Source: DASQFU01 sp035632955 (lineage in GTDB: Bacteria > Eisenbacteria > RBG-16-71-46). From it: DNA of 57,526 bases. Positions 7,594-16,517 of the stretch are shown here, piece by piece. The stretch's first letter is position 1; every line of letters starts with the position of its first letter. Made by a program: the position numbers and the translations under genes. The stretch lies in NCBI GenBank assembly GCA_035632955.1, contig DASQFU010000027.1, forward strand, positions 1 through 57,526, in the 5' to 3' direction. The notes under the pieces were generated by a model, which saw only the letters and a program-made list of their open reading frames with translations, did not search any database and was not told the DNA's origin.

Positions 7594-9123
7594 ATGCTGC
7601 TCGCGGCATCGTTCCCCCCGGCGCCGCTCGGTTTCCTCGCCTGGTTCGCGTTCGTTCCCCTGCTGGTCGTTTTGCAGCGCCGGCTGGACGCGGGGTCGAG
7701 CCTGCGCGCGACGTTCGCGCTCGGTTACGCGTTCGGCTTCATGTTCTATCTCATCGGCACGTCGTGGATCGCGCGGCTCAGCAACGTCGCCATCACCGTC
7801 CCGTGGCTCAAGTACCCGGCGTGGATCGCGGCGGCCGCGTATCTCGCGCTGTTCGCGGGGCTCGCGACCGTGCTCACCGCCTGGCTCGTGCGCCGCTCCG
7901 GGCTCTCCCTCACCGTGTGCTTTCCGGTCGCGTATCTGTTGGCCGAGGAGCTGCGCGCCTCGGGGGAGCTCGGCTTCCCCTGGTTCCAGCCGGGCTACAC
8001 GCAGCACGCCTATCCGCCGCTGATTCAGATCGCGAGCCTCGGCAGCGTGACGCTGGTGACGCTCTGGATTCTGGTCGTGAACGTGCTTCTGTGGCGAGCG
8101 TTCGGCGGCGGCGCCCGCGTGGGTGCCGCAGCGATCGTGAAGCAGCGGACCTCGACTCCGCGACTACGCCCGCTCGCCATGGCGGGGGCCGCGCTCGCCG
8201 TGCTGCTGCCCTGGTTCTGGGGATCGCACGCGCTCCGAGCGGCGCCCAAGCACACCGGGATTCCGGTGGCGCTGGTGCAGGGCAACATCCCGGGCGCGAT
8301 CAAATGGGCGGGCACGCACCAGCAGGCGATCCTCGACACGTTTCTGCGGCTCACGGCGCAGGCGACGGACACGAGCCCGAAGCCCGGGATCGTCATCTGG
8401 CCGGAGACCGCGACCGGCAGTTACCTGCGCAGACAGCTCGACCAGACGCTGGCGGTGGTCGGCCTCGCGGCGCGCACGGGTGTGCCGATCTTCACCGGCT
8501 ACGCGGACTACCGGCTCGACTCGCTCGGCCGCGTGCTGAACCAGAACGCGGCCGGCGCCTTCGCGCCCGACGGCGCCACCGAGCCGAGCTACGCGAAGCG
8601 TCATCTGGTACCGTTTGGCGAGCGCATGCCGTTCCAGCGCCTGATGCCCGCGCTCGGCCGGATCGAGCTCGGTCAGGCGGAATGGACGGCGGGGCAGGGG
8701 CCGGTGCTGTTTCCGAGTGCGCTCGGTCCGTTCGCGTGCTTGATCTGCTTCGAGTCGATCTTTCCCTCGCTGGCGAGAGCAGACGTGCACGCCGGCGCGC
8801 GCTGGCTCGTCAACATCACGAACGACGAGTGGTTCGGCGACAGTCCGGCGCTCTACCAGCACGCGGCGATGGCGGTGTTCCGCGCGGTCGAGAATCACGT
8901 GCCGCTCGCGCGCTGCGCGAACACCGGATTGACGCTGCTGGTCGACGCGAACGGGCGCATCGTCGAACGACTGCCCGTGTTCCGCACCGCCGTCCTGATC
9001 GCACCGCTGCCCGCCCCCGGCATTCCGACCGCCTACGCGCGTCTCGGCGACTGGCCGGGCGTGCTCGCGCTGGTCGCGGGACTCGCGCTCGCTGCGGGCG
9101 TCACACGCGGCGCGCGGCGTTGA
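7594..9123 (+). CDS. lnt: Apolipoprotein N-acyltransferase
   Basis: Inner-membrane enzyme that adds the third acyl chain to the N-terminal Cys of lipoproteins, which supplies substrate for the Lol system encoded further right. It has 509 residues. The N-terminal half has about six hydrophobic segments, and the periplasmic nitrilase-like half carries the E-K-C triad: Glu in IWPETATG (about 271), Lys in YAKRHLVPFGE (about 335) and Cys in CLICFESIF (about 386). ATG 7594 is the first standard start in frame. A few hydrophobic residues before it (from CTG 7576) could also belong to the first membrane helix, so the start may be slightly further upstream. Confidence 0.93.
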   Translation: MLLAASFPPAPLGFLAWFAFVPLLVVLQRRLDAGSSLRATFALGYAFGFMFYLIGTSWIARLSNVAITVPWLKYPAWIAAAAYLALFAGLATVLTAWLVRRSGLSLTVCFPVAYLLAEELRASGELGFPWFQPGYTQHAYPPLIQIASLGSVTLVTLWILVVNVLLWRAFGGGARVGAAAIVKQRTSTPRLRPLAMAGAALAVLLPWFWGSHALRAAPKHTGIPVALVQGNIPGAIKWAGTHQQAILDTFLRLTAQATDTSPKPGIVIWPETATGSYLRRQLDQTLAVVGLAARTGVPIFTGYADYRLDSLGRVLNQNAAGAFAPDGATEPSYAKRHLVPFGERMPFQRLMPALGRIELGQAEWTAGQGPVLFPSALGPFACLICFESIFPSLARADVHAGARWLVNITNDEWFGDSPALYQHAAMAVFRAVENHVPLARCANTGLTLLVDANGRIVERLPVFRTAVLIAPLPAPGIPTAYARLGDWPGVLALVAGLALAAGVTRGARR

Positions 9124-9149
9124 CACTGGCGCGAGGGCGCGGCTAGGAT
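9120..9149 (+). promoter_or_regulatory. Sigma-70-type promoter driving the asd-purF run
   Basis: TTGACA (9120-9125) is a perfect -35. An 18-nt spacer and TAGGAT (9144-9149) follow. The predicted transcription start near 9157 lies downstream of ATG 9148. It therefore favours ATG 9211 as the real asd start and gives a leader of about 55 nt. The -35 overlaps the lnt stop codon. Confidence 0.65.
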
Positions 9150-9210
9150 GCGGGCGCATTCATCCGCCACGTCTCCCGCCTCGGAGTCACCGGTTCGTGC
9201 AGCGGCCACC

Positions 9211-10248
9211 ATGGGTTCCGTGAACGGTTGCGTCGCCATACTCGGCGCCACCGGGCTGGTCGGTCGCATGGCGCTGCGCATCCTCGAAGAGCGCCGCTTT
9301 CCGGTGCGCGAGCTGCGGCTGCTCGCGAGTCGCGGCGGCGACGAGCGCCGTCTCGCGTTTCAGGGTCGCGAGCTGCCCGTGGCTCCGGTCTCGGCCGAGG
9401 CGTTCGCCGGCGTCGACCTCGCCCTGTTCATGTGCGACAACGCGATCAGCCGGCAGTGGGCGCCGGTGGCGCTGGCCGCGGGCGTTCGTGTCGTCGACAA
9501 CAGCAGCGCCTTCCGCTACGACGATCACGTGCCGCTGGTGGTGCCGGAGATCAACGCGGCGGCGCTCGAGTGCTCCCCGGAGCTGGTCGCCAATCCCAAT
9601 TGTTCGACGATCGCGATCGTGCTCGCACTCGCCCCCCTGCAACGGGCGGTGGGGCTCGAGCGCGTGGTCGCGGCCACGTACCAGTCGGTGTCGGGTGCGG
9701 GCCGCGAGGCGCTGGCCGAGCTCGAACGAGGGATCCGTGCCGGGCTCGATGCCGATCCGCCGCCGCGGCAAGACGGCGGCGCGCCGTTCGCCTTCAACGT
9801 CGTGCCGCACATCGATCGCTTCGAAGCCAATGGCTACAGCCGTGAGGAGATGAAGATCGTCTGGGAGACGCGAAAGATTCTCGGGCTTCCCGAGCTGGCG
9901 GTGACGGCGACCGCGGTGCGCGTGCCGGTGCGCGTCGGTCACGCCGCGGCCGTCAACGTCACGCTCGCGCAGCCGCTCGAGCCGGACGCCGCGCGGGCGC
10001 TGTGGCGGGCGATGCCGGGCCTCGAGGTGGTCGACGACCCGGCACAGGGTCGGTATCCGACGCCGCTCGCCGCGGCCGGTCGCGACACGGTCCTGGTCGG
10101 GCGCGCGCGGCGCGATCCCTCGCAGCCGCGCGGGCTCGAGTTCTTCGTGTGCTCCGACAACCTGCGCAAGGGTGCGGCGACCAACGCGGTGCAGATCGCC
10201 GAAGCGTTGCCGCGACGGGCGGCGGGAACGCCGTCGGGGACCCCGTGA
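9211..10248 (+). CDS. asd: Aspartate-semialdehyde dehydrogenase
   Basis: Makes L-aspartate 4-semialdehyde for lysine, diaminopimelate, threonine and methionine synthesis. It has 345 residues. The NADP-binding loop ILGATGLVGR is at about residues 10-19. The catalytic Cys is in NPNCSTIA near residue 131. YQSVSGAGREA and the His of VRVGHAAAVNV complete the active site. ATG 9211 was preferred over ATG 9148 because a promoter -10 covers 9144-9149; GTG 9220 is another option. The stop overlaps the ecfT GTG (GTGA). Confidence 0.94.
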   Translation: MGSVNGCVAILGATGLVGRMALRILEERRFPVRELRLLASRGGDERRLAFQGRELPVAPVSAEAFAGVDLALFMCDNAISRQWAPVALAAGVRVVDNSSAFRYDDHVPLVVPEINAAALECSPELVANPNCSTIAIVLALAPLQRAVGLERVVAATYQSVSGAGREALAELERGIRAGLDADPPPRQDGGAPFAFNVVPHIDRFEANGYSREEMKIVWETRKILGLPELAVTATAVRVPVRVGHAAAVNVTLAQPLEPDAARALWRAMPGLEVVDDPAQGRYPTPLAAAGRDTVLVGRARRDPSQPRGLEFFVCSDNLRKGAATNAVQIAEALPRRAAGTPSGTP

Positions 10249-10994
10249 TCGAGCGCTGGCGCGCGGCGCTGCCGCCGCTCCTGCTCGGCGCGATGCTCGG
10301 CGCGCTCGTGGCGGGTCGTTTTGCCATCGCGCTGGCGTGCGTGGTCGTGGCCTTGCTCGCCGCGTGGCGTGCGGGCGCCGCACGGCCGCGTCGCGGCTGG
10401 CTCGTGACGCTGGCATTGACCAGCGCTTGCGCGTGGGCGCTCAATCTCTACCTGACACCGGGTCGCCCGCTCGGACCGCCATGGCCCGAACTGTTCGGGC
10501 ACGCGGCGACCCGCGAGGGGCTGGCGCTCGGAACGCTGCTCGGCCTGCGCGTGATCGGCGCGTTCGCGGCGCTCGCGGGATTGCGGGCCGCCTGGCCCGG
10601 CGAGCGCGCGGCCGACGAGGCGGCGCGCTGGCTCTCGCCGCTGCGCCACGTCGGCGTGCCGATCGCCGAGGCGCGCGTCGTCACCGGACTCGCGGTACGC
10701 TTCGCGCCGCTGCTGCGCACCGAGACGGCGCGGATCGCGCGCGTGCAGGATCTGCGGGCGGGCCGGCCGCCGCGCGGCATCCGCGAGTGGCTGGTGCGCC
10801 GGCGCGCGACCGCGGTGCCGACGCTGGTCGCGACCCTCGAGCGCGCCGAGCGCGTCGCACTGGCGCTCGAGGCACGCCACTACCGGTTGCGACCGACCGT
10901 CGCCCGGGCGCCGGCGGCGGCCGGTTCCTGGGCCACGGCCGGCGTGGCGCTCGGAACGGCGCTGGCGCTGGTCGCCCTGTTGTGGCGGGGATGA
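10245..10994 (+). CDS. Solitary energy-coupling-factor transporter T component (EcfT/CbiQ family)
   Basis: A 249-residue integral membrane protein. Hydrophobic segments fill residues about 5-110. The cytoplasmic coupling region is diagnostic: TGLAVRFAPLLRTET, then RIARVQDLRAGRPPRG, and finally LERAERVALALEARHYR, which matches the Ala-Arg-containing coupling helices that contact ECF ATPases. Neither ecfA ATPase gene nor an S component is in the window. In Firmicutes ecfT is usually followed by truA, and that pairing is kept here. It presumably works with ATPases encoded elsewhere. GTG 10245 overlaps the asd stop and truA begins at the next base after its stop. Confidence 0.8.
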   Translation: MIERWRAALPPLLLGAMLGALVAGRFAIALACVVVALLAAWRAGAARPRRGWLVTLALTSACAWALNLYLTPGRPLGPPWPELFGHAATREGLALGTLLGLRVIGAFAALAGLRAAWPGERAADEAARWLSPLRHVGVPIAEARVVTGLAVRFAPLLRTETARIARVQDLRAGRPPRGIREWLVRRRATAVPTLVATLERAERVALALEARHYRLRPTVARAPAAAGSWATAGVALGTALALVALLWRG

Positions 10995-11741
10995 GTGCGG
11001 ACGTTCAAGATCGTGCTCGGATACGACGGCACGGGGTTTCACGGCTGGCAGGTTCAGCCGGGACGGCGCACCGTACAGGGAGTGCTCGAGGAGGCGCTCG
11101 CGCATGTGCTGGGATTCGATGTTCGACTCAAGGCCGCCGGCCGTACCGATGCCGGCTGTCATGCGCGGGGACAGGTCGCGAGCTTCGCCGCCGACACCCC
11201 CGTGCCGATCGCGGCGCTGCGCCCGGCGCTCAACCGCCGCTTGCCGAGAGACGTGCGCGTGCGCTCGGCCGAGGAGGCCGAGTCCGGCTTCGATGCCCGG
11301 CGCAGCGCGATCGCGAGACGCTATGGCTACCGGTTGCTGGATCGCGAGGACGTGCTGTGGGGACGAATGGCCTGGCATCCGGGGCGCACGCCCGATGCCG
11401 CGCGACTCGTGCAAGCGACCCGGCCGCTCGAGGGCGACCATGACTGTGCGGCGTTCCAGGCCGCGGGCAGCACGCCGACTCGCACGCACTGCCGCGTTCA
11501 TCGCGCGACCTGGCGACGCTGGGAGGGAGGTGTGATGCTCGACGTAATCGCGAACCACTTCCTCTATCACATGGTGCGGAACCTGGTCGGCACGGCGCTG
11601 GCGCTCGCCGAGCGCACGAATCCGAGCGAGGCGATGCGGGCCGTGCTGGCGACGCGGGACCGGTCGCGCGCGGGCCCGACGGCGCCGCCGCAGGGACTGT
11701 GCCTGGAAGAGGTTTTCTATTCCGAGCGGGTCCGGACATGA
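10995..11741 (+). CDS. truA: tRNA pseudouridine(38-40) synthase
   Basis: Modifies uridines 38-40 in the anticodon stem of tRNAs. It has 248 residues, the typical length. Motifs: VLGYDGTGFHGWQVQPG at the N-terminus, AAGRTDAGCHARGQVASF with the catalytic Asp near residue 52, LNRRLPRDV, and the C-terminal NHFLYHMVRNLVGTAL. GTG 10995 is directly after the ecfT stop with no spacer. The stop overlaps the htrA ATG (ATGA). Confidence 0.95.
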   Translation: MRTFKIVLGYDGTGFHGWQVQPGRRTVQGVLEEALAHVLGFDVRLKAAGRTDAGCHARGQVASFAADTPVPIAALRPALNRRLPRDVRVRSAEEAESGFDARRSAIARRYGYRLLDREDVLWGRMAWHPGRTPDAARLVQATRPLEGDHDCAAFQAAGSTPTRTHCRVHRATWRRWEGGVMLDVIANHFLYHMVRNLVGTALALAERTNPSEAMRAVLATRDRSRAGPTAPPQGLCLEEVFYSERVRT

Positions 11742-12877
11742 GACATCGGGGTTTCGCCCTCGCCGCCGGGCTCGTGCTCGGGGCGCTCGCGGTCGCGATC
11801 TTCGGCCGCGGCGGCGGACCGGGCCGTACGTCGAGCAGCGGCGTAGACACGGCGATCGCCGCGCCCGATCTCAGCGCGTCGCGGCGCACGGCGATCGTGA
11901 CGGCCGCGCAACGCGTCAGCCCCTCGGTGGTCTCGGTGAGCGTCGTGACGACGCGGGTCGTGCGGGCCGATCCGTTCTTCGACCGCTTCTTCCCCCAGAG
12001 CGAGTATCGGGAGCGGATCCCGGGCCTCGGCTCCGGAGTGATCGTCGATGCGTCCGGCATGGTGCTGACCAACGAGCACGTGATCCGAGACGCCGACGAG
12101 ATTCGCATCACGCTCACCGACGGACGCCAGCTCGAAGCCCAGGTGCTCGGCGCCACGCCGATCTACGACCTGGCGGTGCTCAAGGTCACGGCGCCGCGGC
12201 TGCCGCCCGCCACGCTCGGCAACAGCGACGATCTCGTGGTCGGCGAGTGGGCGATCGCGATCGGCAATCCGTTCGGTTACCTGCTCAACGACACCCAGCC
12301 GAGCGTGAGCGCGGGGGTCGTCAGCGCGACGCGACGCGACATCAAGTCCGAGGCGACCAGCACCGGCGTGTTCAAGAACATGATCCAGACCGACGCCGCT
12401 ATCAATCCCGGCAACAGCGGCGGACCGCTCGTCAACGCCGACGGCCAGGTGATCGGCATCAACACGTTCATCTTCACCGCGAGCGGCGGCTCGATCGGGC
12501 TGGGCTTCGCGATTCCGATCAACCTCGCGAAGCAGGTGCTGGAAGAGGTCCGAACTTACGGGCGCGTGCGGGCAGCGTGGCCGGGCATGACGGTGCAGCC
12601 GCTGACGCCGTACCTCGCCCGCCGGCTCGGCTACCAGGATCTGGGTGGGCTCGTGGTTTCGCGCGTCGATCCGGGCGGGCCCGCCGCCAAGGCCGGCGTC
12701 CGAGCCGGCGACCGGATCCGCAGCGTCAACGGCCAGACCATCAACTCGGTCGACGACGCGCAGCGCAGCATCTACGGCTCCGGAGTTGGCGATCGCCTCA
12801 CGCTCGGCATCGAGCGCGGCAACCAGCGTCACACGCTGACCCTGACCTTGGCGGAAGCGCCGCGGCGGGGATCGTGA
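11738..12877 (+). CDS. HtrA/DegP-family periplasmic serine protease with one PDZ domain
   Basis: Envelope quality-control protease of 379 residues. A hydrophobic stretch at about 8-25 is a signal anchor or signal peptide. The trypsin-like triad is visible: His in TNEHVIRD (about 113), Asp in IYDLAVLKV (about 143) and Ser in NPGNSGGPL (about 226). A single PDZ domain occupies about 285-375 (RRLGYQDLGGLVVSRVDPGG). One PDZ and a short length are closer to DegS or Bacillus HtrA than to the two-PDZ DegP. It sits inside a purine/amino-acid operon and is coupled to truA and purB by 4-nt overlaps. Confidence 0.92.
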   Translation: MRHRGFALAAGLVLGALAVAIFGRGGGPGRTSSSGVDTAIAAPDLSASRRTAIVTAAQRVSPSVVSVSVVTTRVVRADPFFDRFFPQSEYRERIPGLGSGVIVDASGMVLTNEHVIRDADEIRITLTDGRQLEAQVLGATPIYDLAVLKVTAPRLPPATLGNSDDLVVGEWAIAIGNPFGYLLNDTQPSVSAGVVSATRRDIKSEATSTGVFKNMIQTDAAINPGNSGGPLVNADGQVIGINTFIFTASGGSIGLGFAIPINLAKQVLEEVRTYGRVRAAWPGMTVQPLTPYLARRLGYQDLGGLVVSRVDPGGPAAKAGVRAGDRIRSVNGQTINSVDDAQRSIYGSGVGDRLTLGIERGNQRHTLTLTLAEAPRRGS

Positions 12878-14172
12878 TCGCCCGTTATTCCCGTCCCGAG
12901 ATGGACCGGGTGTGGAGCGACGCGACGCGCCTCGAGCTTTGGCTCGAGGTCGAGCTCGCGGTCACCGAGGAGCGCGAGGCGCGCGGCGCGGTTCCGGCCG
13001 GAACCACCCGGCGCATCCGCGAGCGCGTGCGGCTCGATCACGCGCGCATGCTGGCAATCGAGGCGGACGTCCAGCACGACGTGATCGCGTTCCTGAGCAT
13101 GGTCGCGGAATCCGCCGGCGACGACGCGCGCCATCTGCACACGGGCATGACGTCGTCCGACCTGGTCGACACGGCGCTCGCGCTCCAGATCCGCGCCGCC
13201 GGCGCGGCGCTGCTGCCGGAGCTGAGTGCCCTGCGCGACGCCGCGTGCGCGCTCGCCGAGCGCCACCGCCGAGTGCCGATGGTCGGACGCACGCACGGCA
13301 TGCACGCCGAGCCGATCACGTTCGGGCTCAAATGCCTGGGTTGGAGCGAGGAGCTGGGGCGCGGCCTGGCGCGGCTGCGCGCGGCGCTCGCGGAGTGCGC
13401 GATCGGCAAGCTCTCGGGCGCCGTCGGCACGCTCGCCCATCTCGATGCCGAGGTCGAGGTCGCCGCCTTGGCGCGCTTGCAGCTCGCGGCCGAGCCGGTG
13501 GCATCCCAGGTGGTGCAGCGCGACCGGCACGCGGCGCTGCTGTGCGCGCTCGCGGTCACGGGCGGCACGCTGGAGCGGATCGCGCTCGAGATCCGCCACC
13601 TCCAGCGCAGCGAGGTGCGCGAAGTCGCGGAGCCTTTCGGGCAGGCGCAAAAGGGTTCCTCGGCGATGCCGCACAAGCGCAACCCGGTCGCCTCGGAGCG
13701 CGTGTGCGGGCTCGCGCGGCTGCTGCGCGGCTACGCGCTCGGGGCGCTCGAGAACCAGGCGCTGTGGCACGAGCGTGACATCAGTCATTCGTCGGTCGAG
13801 CGCGTGATCCTGCCGGACGCGTTCCTGGTCGCGGATTTCGCCGCCGCGGAGCTGACCCGCATCCTGCGGGGGCTGCGCGTGGATGTCGAAGCGATGCGGC
13901 GCAATCTCGAAGCCGGCGGCGGGCTGTTGTTCTCGCAGCGCGTGCTGCTGGCGCTAACCGCGGCCGGGCTCGCGCGCGACGACGCCTATCGCATCGTCCA
14001 GCACCGCGCGACGCAGGCGCTGGAGGGCGGCGATTCGTTTCGCGCGCTGCTCGAGGCCGATCCCGAGGTGCGAGCGGCGCTGCCGGGCGACCGCCTGGCC
14101 GAGTGCTTCATGCTCGAGCCGTACCTGCGCTCGGTGGACGCGATCTTCGCGCGCGCGGAGCCCTGCCGGTGA
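12874..14172 (+). CDS. purB: Adenylosuccinate lyase
   Basis: Cleaves SAICAR to AICAR and adenylosuccinate to AMP, both with release of fumarate. It has 432 residues. The N-terminus IARYSRPEMDRVWSD, the THMH-like segment MVGRTHGMHAEP, and the superfamily signature GSSAMPHKRNP (about 261-271) with its catalytic Ser are all present. GTG 12874 overlaps the htrA stop. The stop in turn overlaps the purL GTG. The short lysine-poor C-terminus matches the bacterial purB type. Confidence 0.95.
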   Translation: MIARYSRPEMDRVWSDATRLELWLEVELAVTEEREARGAVPAGTTRRIRERVRLDHARMLAIEADVQHDVIAFLSMVAESAGDDARHLHTGMTSSDLVDTALALQIRAAGAALLPELSALRDAACALAERHRRVPMVGRTHGMHAEPITFGLKCLGWSEELGRGLARLRAALAECAIGKLSGAVGTLAHLDAEVEVAALARLQLAAEPVASQVVQRDRHAALLCALAVTGGTLERIALEIRHLQRSEVREVAEPFGQAQKGSSAMPHKRNPVASERVCGLARLLRGYALGALENQALWHERDISHSSVERVILPDAFLVADFAAAELTRILRGLRVDVEAMRRNLEAGGGLLFSQRVLLALTAAGLARDDAYRIVQHRATQALEGGDSFRALLEADPEVRAALPGDRLAECFMLEPYLRSVDAIFARAEPCR

Positions 14173-16517
14173 GCGTCGCGGCCGAGACGCTCGCCTACCG
14201 GGCCGAGGACGCGCGCGACCCGGTCGCGGTGTCGCGGCGGCTGGCCGAGCAAGGCGTCACGCTCGAACCCGACGAGGTGACGCTGCTGCTCGAGCTCCTC
14301 GGCCGCCCGCCGCGCTGGGCGGAAGCGGTGCTGTTCGGGATCCTGTGGAGCGAGCACTGCTCGTACAAGAGCACCCGCCACCTGCTGCGCCGCCTGCCCA
14401 CGCAGGCGCCGCAGGTGCTGATCGGACCGGGCGAGGACGCCGGCGTCGTCGCGCTGCCGGCGCCGTGCGAAGACCTGGCGCTGGTGCTCGCGCACGAGAG
14501 CCACAACCATCCGAGCCAGGTGCTGCCGGTCGAGGGCGCGGCGACCGGGGTGGGCGGGATCGTGCGCGACGTCGGGTGCATGGGCGCCGAGGTCGTCGGC
14601 GTGCTCGACGGATTGCGTTTCGGACATCCGGTCGAGGACGGCGTGCGCGCGCGCGACATCGTGCGCGGCGTCGTCCAGGGCATCGCCGACTACGGCAACG
14701 CGCTCGGGGTGCCGAACCTCGGCGGCGACGTCTACTTCGACCGCGGATTCGGCGAGCACTGCCTGGTCAACGTCATGTCTGTCGGCGTCGTTCCGCGCTC
14801 GGGCGTGCTGCGGAGTCGGGTGCCGGAGGGTCCCGGACCCTGGGTGTTCGTGCTGATCGGCAAACCGACCGACGAAAGCGGCTTCGGCGGGGCCGCGTTC
14901 GCCTCGGCGGAGCTCAGCGGTGACCAGCGCGGGGCGGTGCAGCTTCCCGATCCGTTCCTCAAGCGCGTGCTGCACGTCGCGAACGCCGAGCTGTTCGAGC
15001 GCCTGCGAGCACGCGGCCTGCCGGCCGGCTTCAAGGACCTGGGCGCGGGCGGCGTCGCGTGCGCCACCAGCGAGCTGGCGGCGGCCGGCGGGTGCGGCGC
15101 CGAGATCGCTCTCGACCAGGTGCCACGCGTGACGCGGCCGGTGCCGCCGGAAGTCCTGCTGTGTGCGGAGACGCAGGAGCGCTACTGCTGGGTGCTGCCC
15201 GAGTCGTTCGCGGCCGAAGCCTGCGAGCTCTACAACCGCGAGTTCGCGCTCGGCGACATCGTGCCGGGGGCGGGCGCGCGCGTGATCGGGCGCGCGATCG
15301 CGCCGGCGGTCTACCGCGTCACCTGGCACGGCGAGCCGCTCGTCGACTGCCCGGTCGAAGCGATCACGACCGGGCGCAAGATCGAGAGGCTCGCGCATCG
15401 CCGGCCGCCGGCGCCGCCGTTGCGGGTGCGTAAGGCCGCGCCCGACGTGCGCGGGGCGCTGCTGGCGGTGATCGGCGGCTGGAACGGTTGCTCGCGCGAA
15501 TACCTGTTCCGCCACTACGACAGCGAGGTGCAAGGGCGCACGTGGCTGAGGCCCGGCGAGGGCGACGCGTCCGTCATCCGCCTCGACCGCACCCGCAGCC
15601 TCGGGATCGCGCTCGCGCTCGGTGGGAACCCGTACTGGTGCGCGAGCGATCCGGAGCTCGGCGCCCGCCACGCCGTCGCCGAAGCGGCGCGCAACGTCGC
15701 GTGCGCCGGCGGCCGGCCCTGGGCGCTGACCGACTGCCTCAACTTCGGGCATCCCGAATCTCCCGAAGTGATGGGCGACCTGACCGCGACGCTCGAAGGC
15801 CTCGCGGTCGCGGCCGAAGCGCTGGGCGGACTGGCGGCGGCCGGGCATCCATTGCCGTTCGTGAGCGGCAACGTCAGCCTCTACAACCAGACCGGCGCAC
15901 GCGCGATCCCGGCGAGCCCGATCGTTCTGTGCGCGGGCGTGCTCCGCGACCTGACGGTGGCGGTTGGCCTCGGCCTCCAGCGCGCCGGCGACTTCCTGGT
16001 GCTGGTCGGAGAGCCGCGGGGCGAGATGACCGGCTCCGCGTACGCGCGCGAAGTGCTCGGCGAGCACGGCTTCGGGCCGCCGACGCTCGATCTCGCGCGC
16101 GAAGCGCGGCTCCACGAGCTGGCGGTGCTGGCGGCCGAGGGGCGCTGGGTGCGCGCGGCGCACGACGTCTCGGACGGCGGCCTCGGTCTGGCGCTCGCCG
16201 AGATGCTGCTGGGCGCGGCGCCGGACGCGCCGCTCGGCGCACAGGTGGATCTCGGGGTCCTGGAAACCGAGCCGACGGCGGCACTGTTCAGCGAGCGCTC
16301 GGCGATCGTGTTCGAGGTCGCTCCCGAGCGCGCGCCCGCATTGTTCCAGGCGGCGCGCGCCCGCTCGTTGCTGGCGTGGCCGATCGGCACCGTCTGGTCG
16401 CAGCCGGAGCTCAAGGCCCTGCAACCGGACGGCGTCACGCTGCGCTGGTCGCGCGACGAGCTGGCCGCCGCCGCCGAGCGGCCGCTGCGCGCGTTGTGGA
16501 ACGAGGAGGACGCGTGA
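14169..16517 (+). CDS. purL: Phosphoribosylformylglycinamidine synthase subunit PurL (small type)
   Basis: ATP-dependent synthase subunit that turns FGAR into FGAM using ammonia channelled from PurQ. It has 782 residues, in the size range of the PurL that works with separate PurQ and PurS. Motifs: LFGILWSEHCSYKSTR, HESHNHPSQVLPVEGAATG, GFKDLGAGGVACATSELA, GNPYWCASDPE, LTDCLNFGHPE and FVSGNVSLYNQT. The enzyme needs a PurS dimer in this architecture. No classical purS is present, but the gene after purQ may supply it. GTG 14169 and the TGA at 16515 both overlap neighbours by 4 nt. Confidence 0.96.
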   Translation: MSVAAETLAYRAEDARDPVAVSRRLAEQGVTLEPDEVTLLLELLGRPPRWAEAVLFGILWSEHCSYKSTRHLLRRLPTQAPQVLIGPGEDAGVVALPAPCEDLALVLAHESHNHPSQVLPVEGAATGVGGIVRDVGCMGAEVVGVLDGLRFGHPVEDGVRARDIVRGVVQGIADYGNALGVPNLGGDVYFDRGFGEHCLVNVMSVGVVPRSGVLRSRVPEGPGPWVFVLIGKPTDESGFGGAAFASAELSGDQRGAVQLPDPFLKRVLHVANAELFERLRARGLPAGFKDLGAGGVACATSELAAAGGCGAEIALDQVPRVTRPVPPEVLLCAETQERYCWVLPESFAAEACELYNREFALGDIVPGAGARVIGRAIAPAVYRVTWHGEPLVDCPVEAITTGRKIERLAHRRPPAPPLRVRKAAPDVRGALLAVIGGWNGCSREYLFRHYDSEVQGRTWLRPGEGDASVIRLDRTRSLGIALALGGNPYWCASDPELGARHAVAEAARNVACAGGRPWALTDCLNFGHPESPEVMGDLTATLEGLAVAAEALGGLAAAGHPLPFVSGNVSLYNQTGARAIPASPIVLCAGVLRDLTVAVGLGLQRAGDFLVLVGEPRGEMTGSAYAREVLGEHGFGPPTLDLAREARLHELAVLAAEGRWVRAAHDVSDGGLGLALAEMLLGAAPDAPLGAQVDLGVLETEPTAALFSERSAIVFEVAPERAPALFQAARARSLLAWPIGTVWSQPELKALQPDGVTLRWSRDELAAAAERPLRALWNEEDA

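Noticed and set aside
9150..9210. Riboswitch or T-box ahead of asd, or a purine riboswitch ahead of the pur genes
   Set aside because: The leader is only about 55 nt, with no recognisable conserved core.
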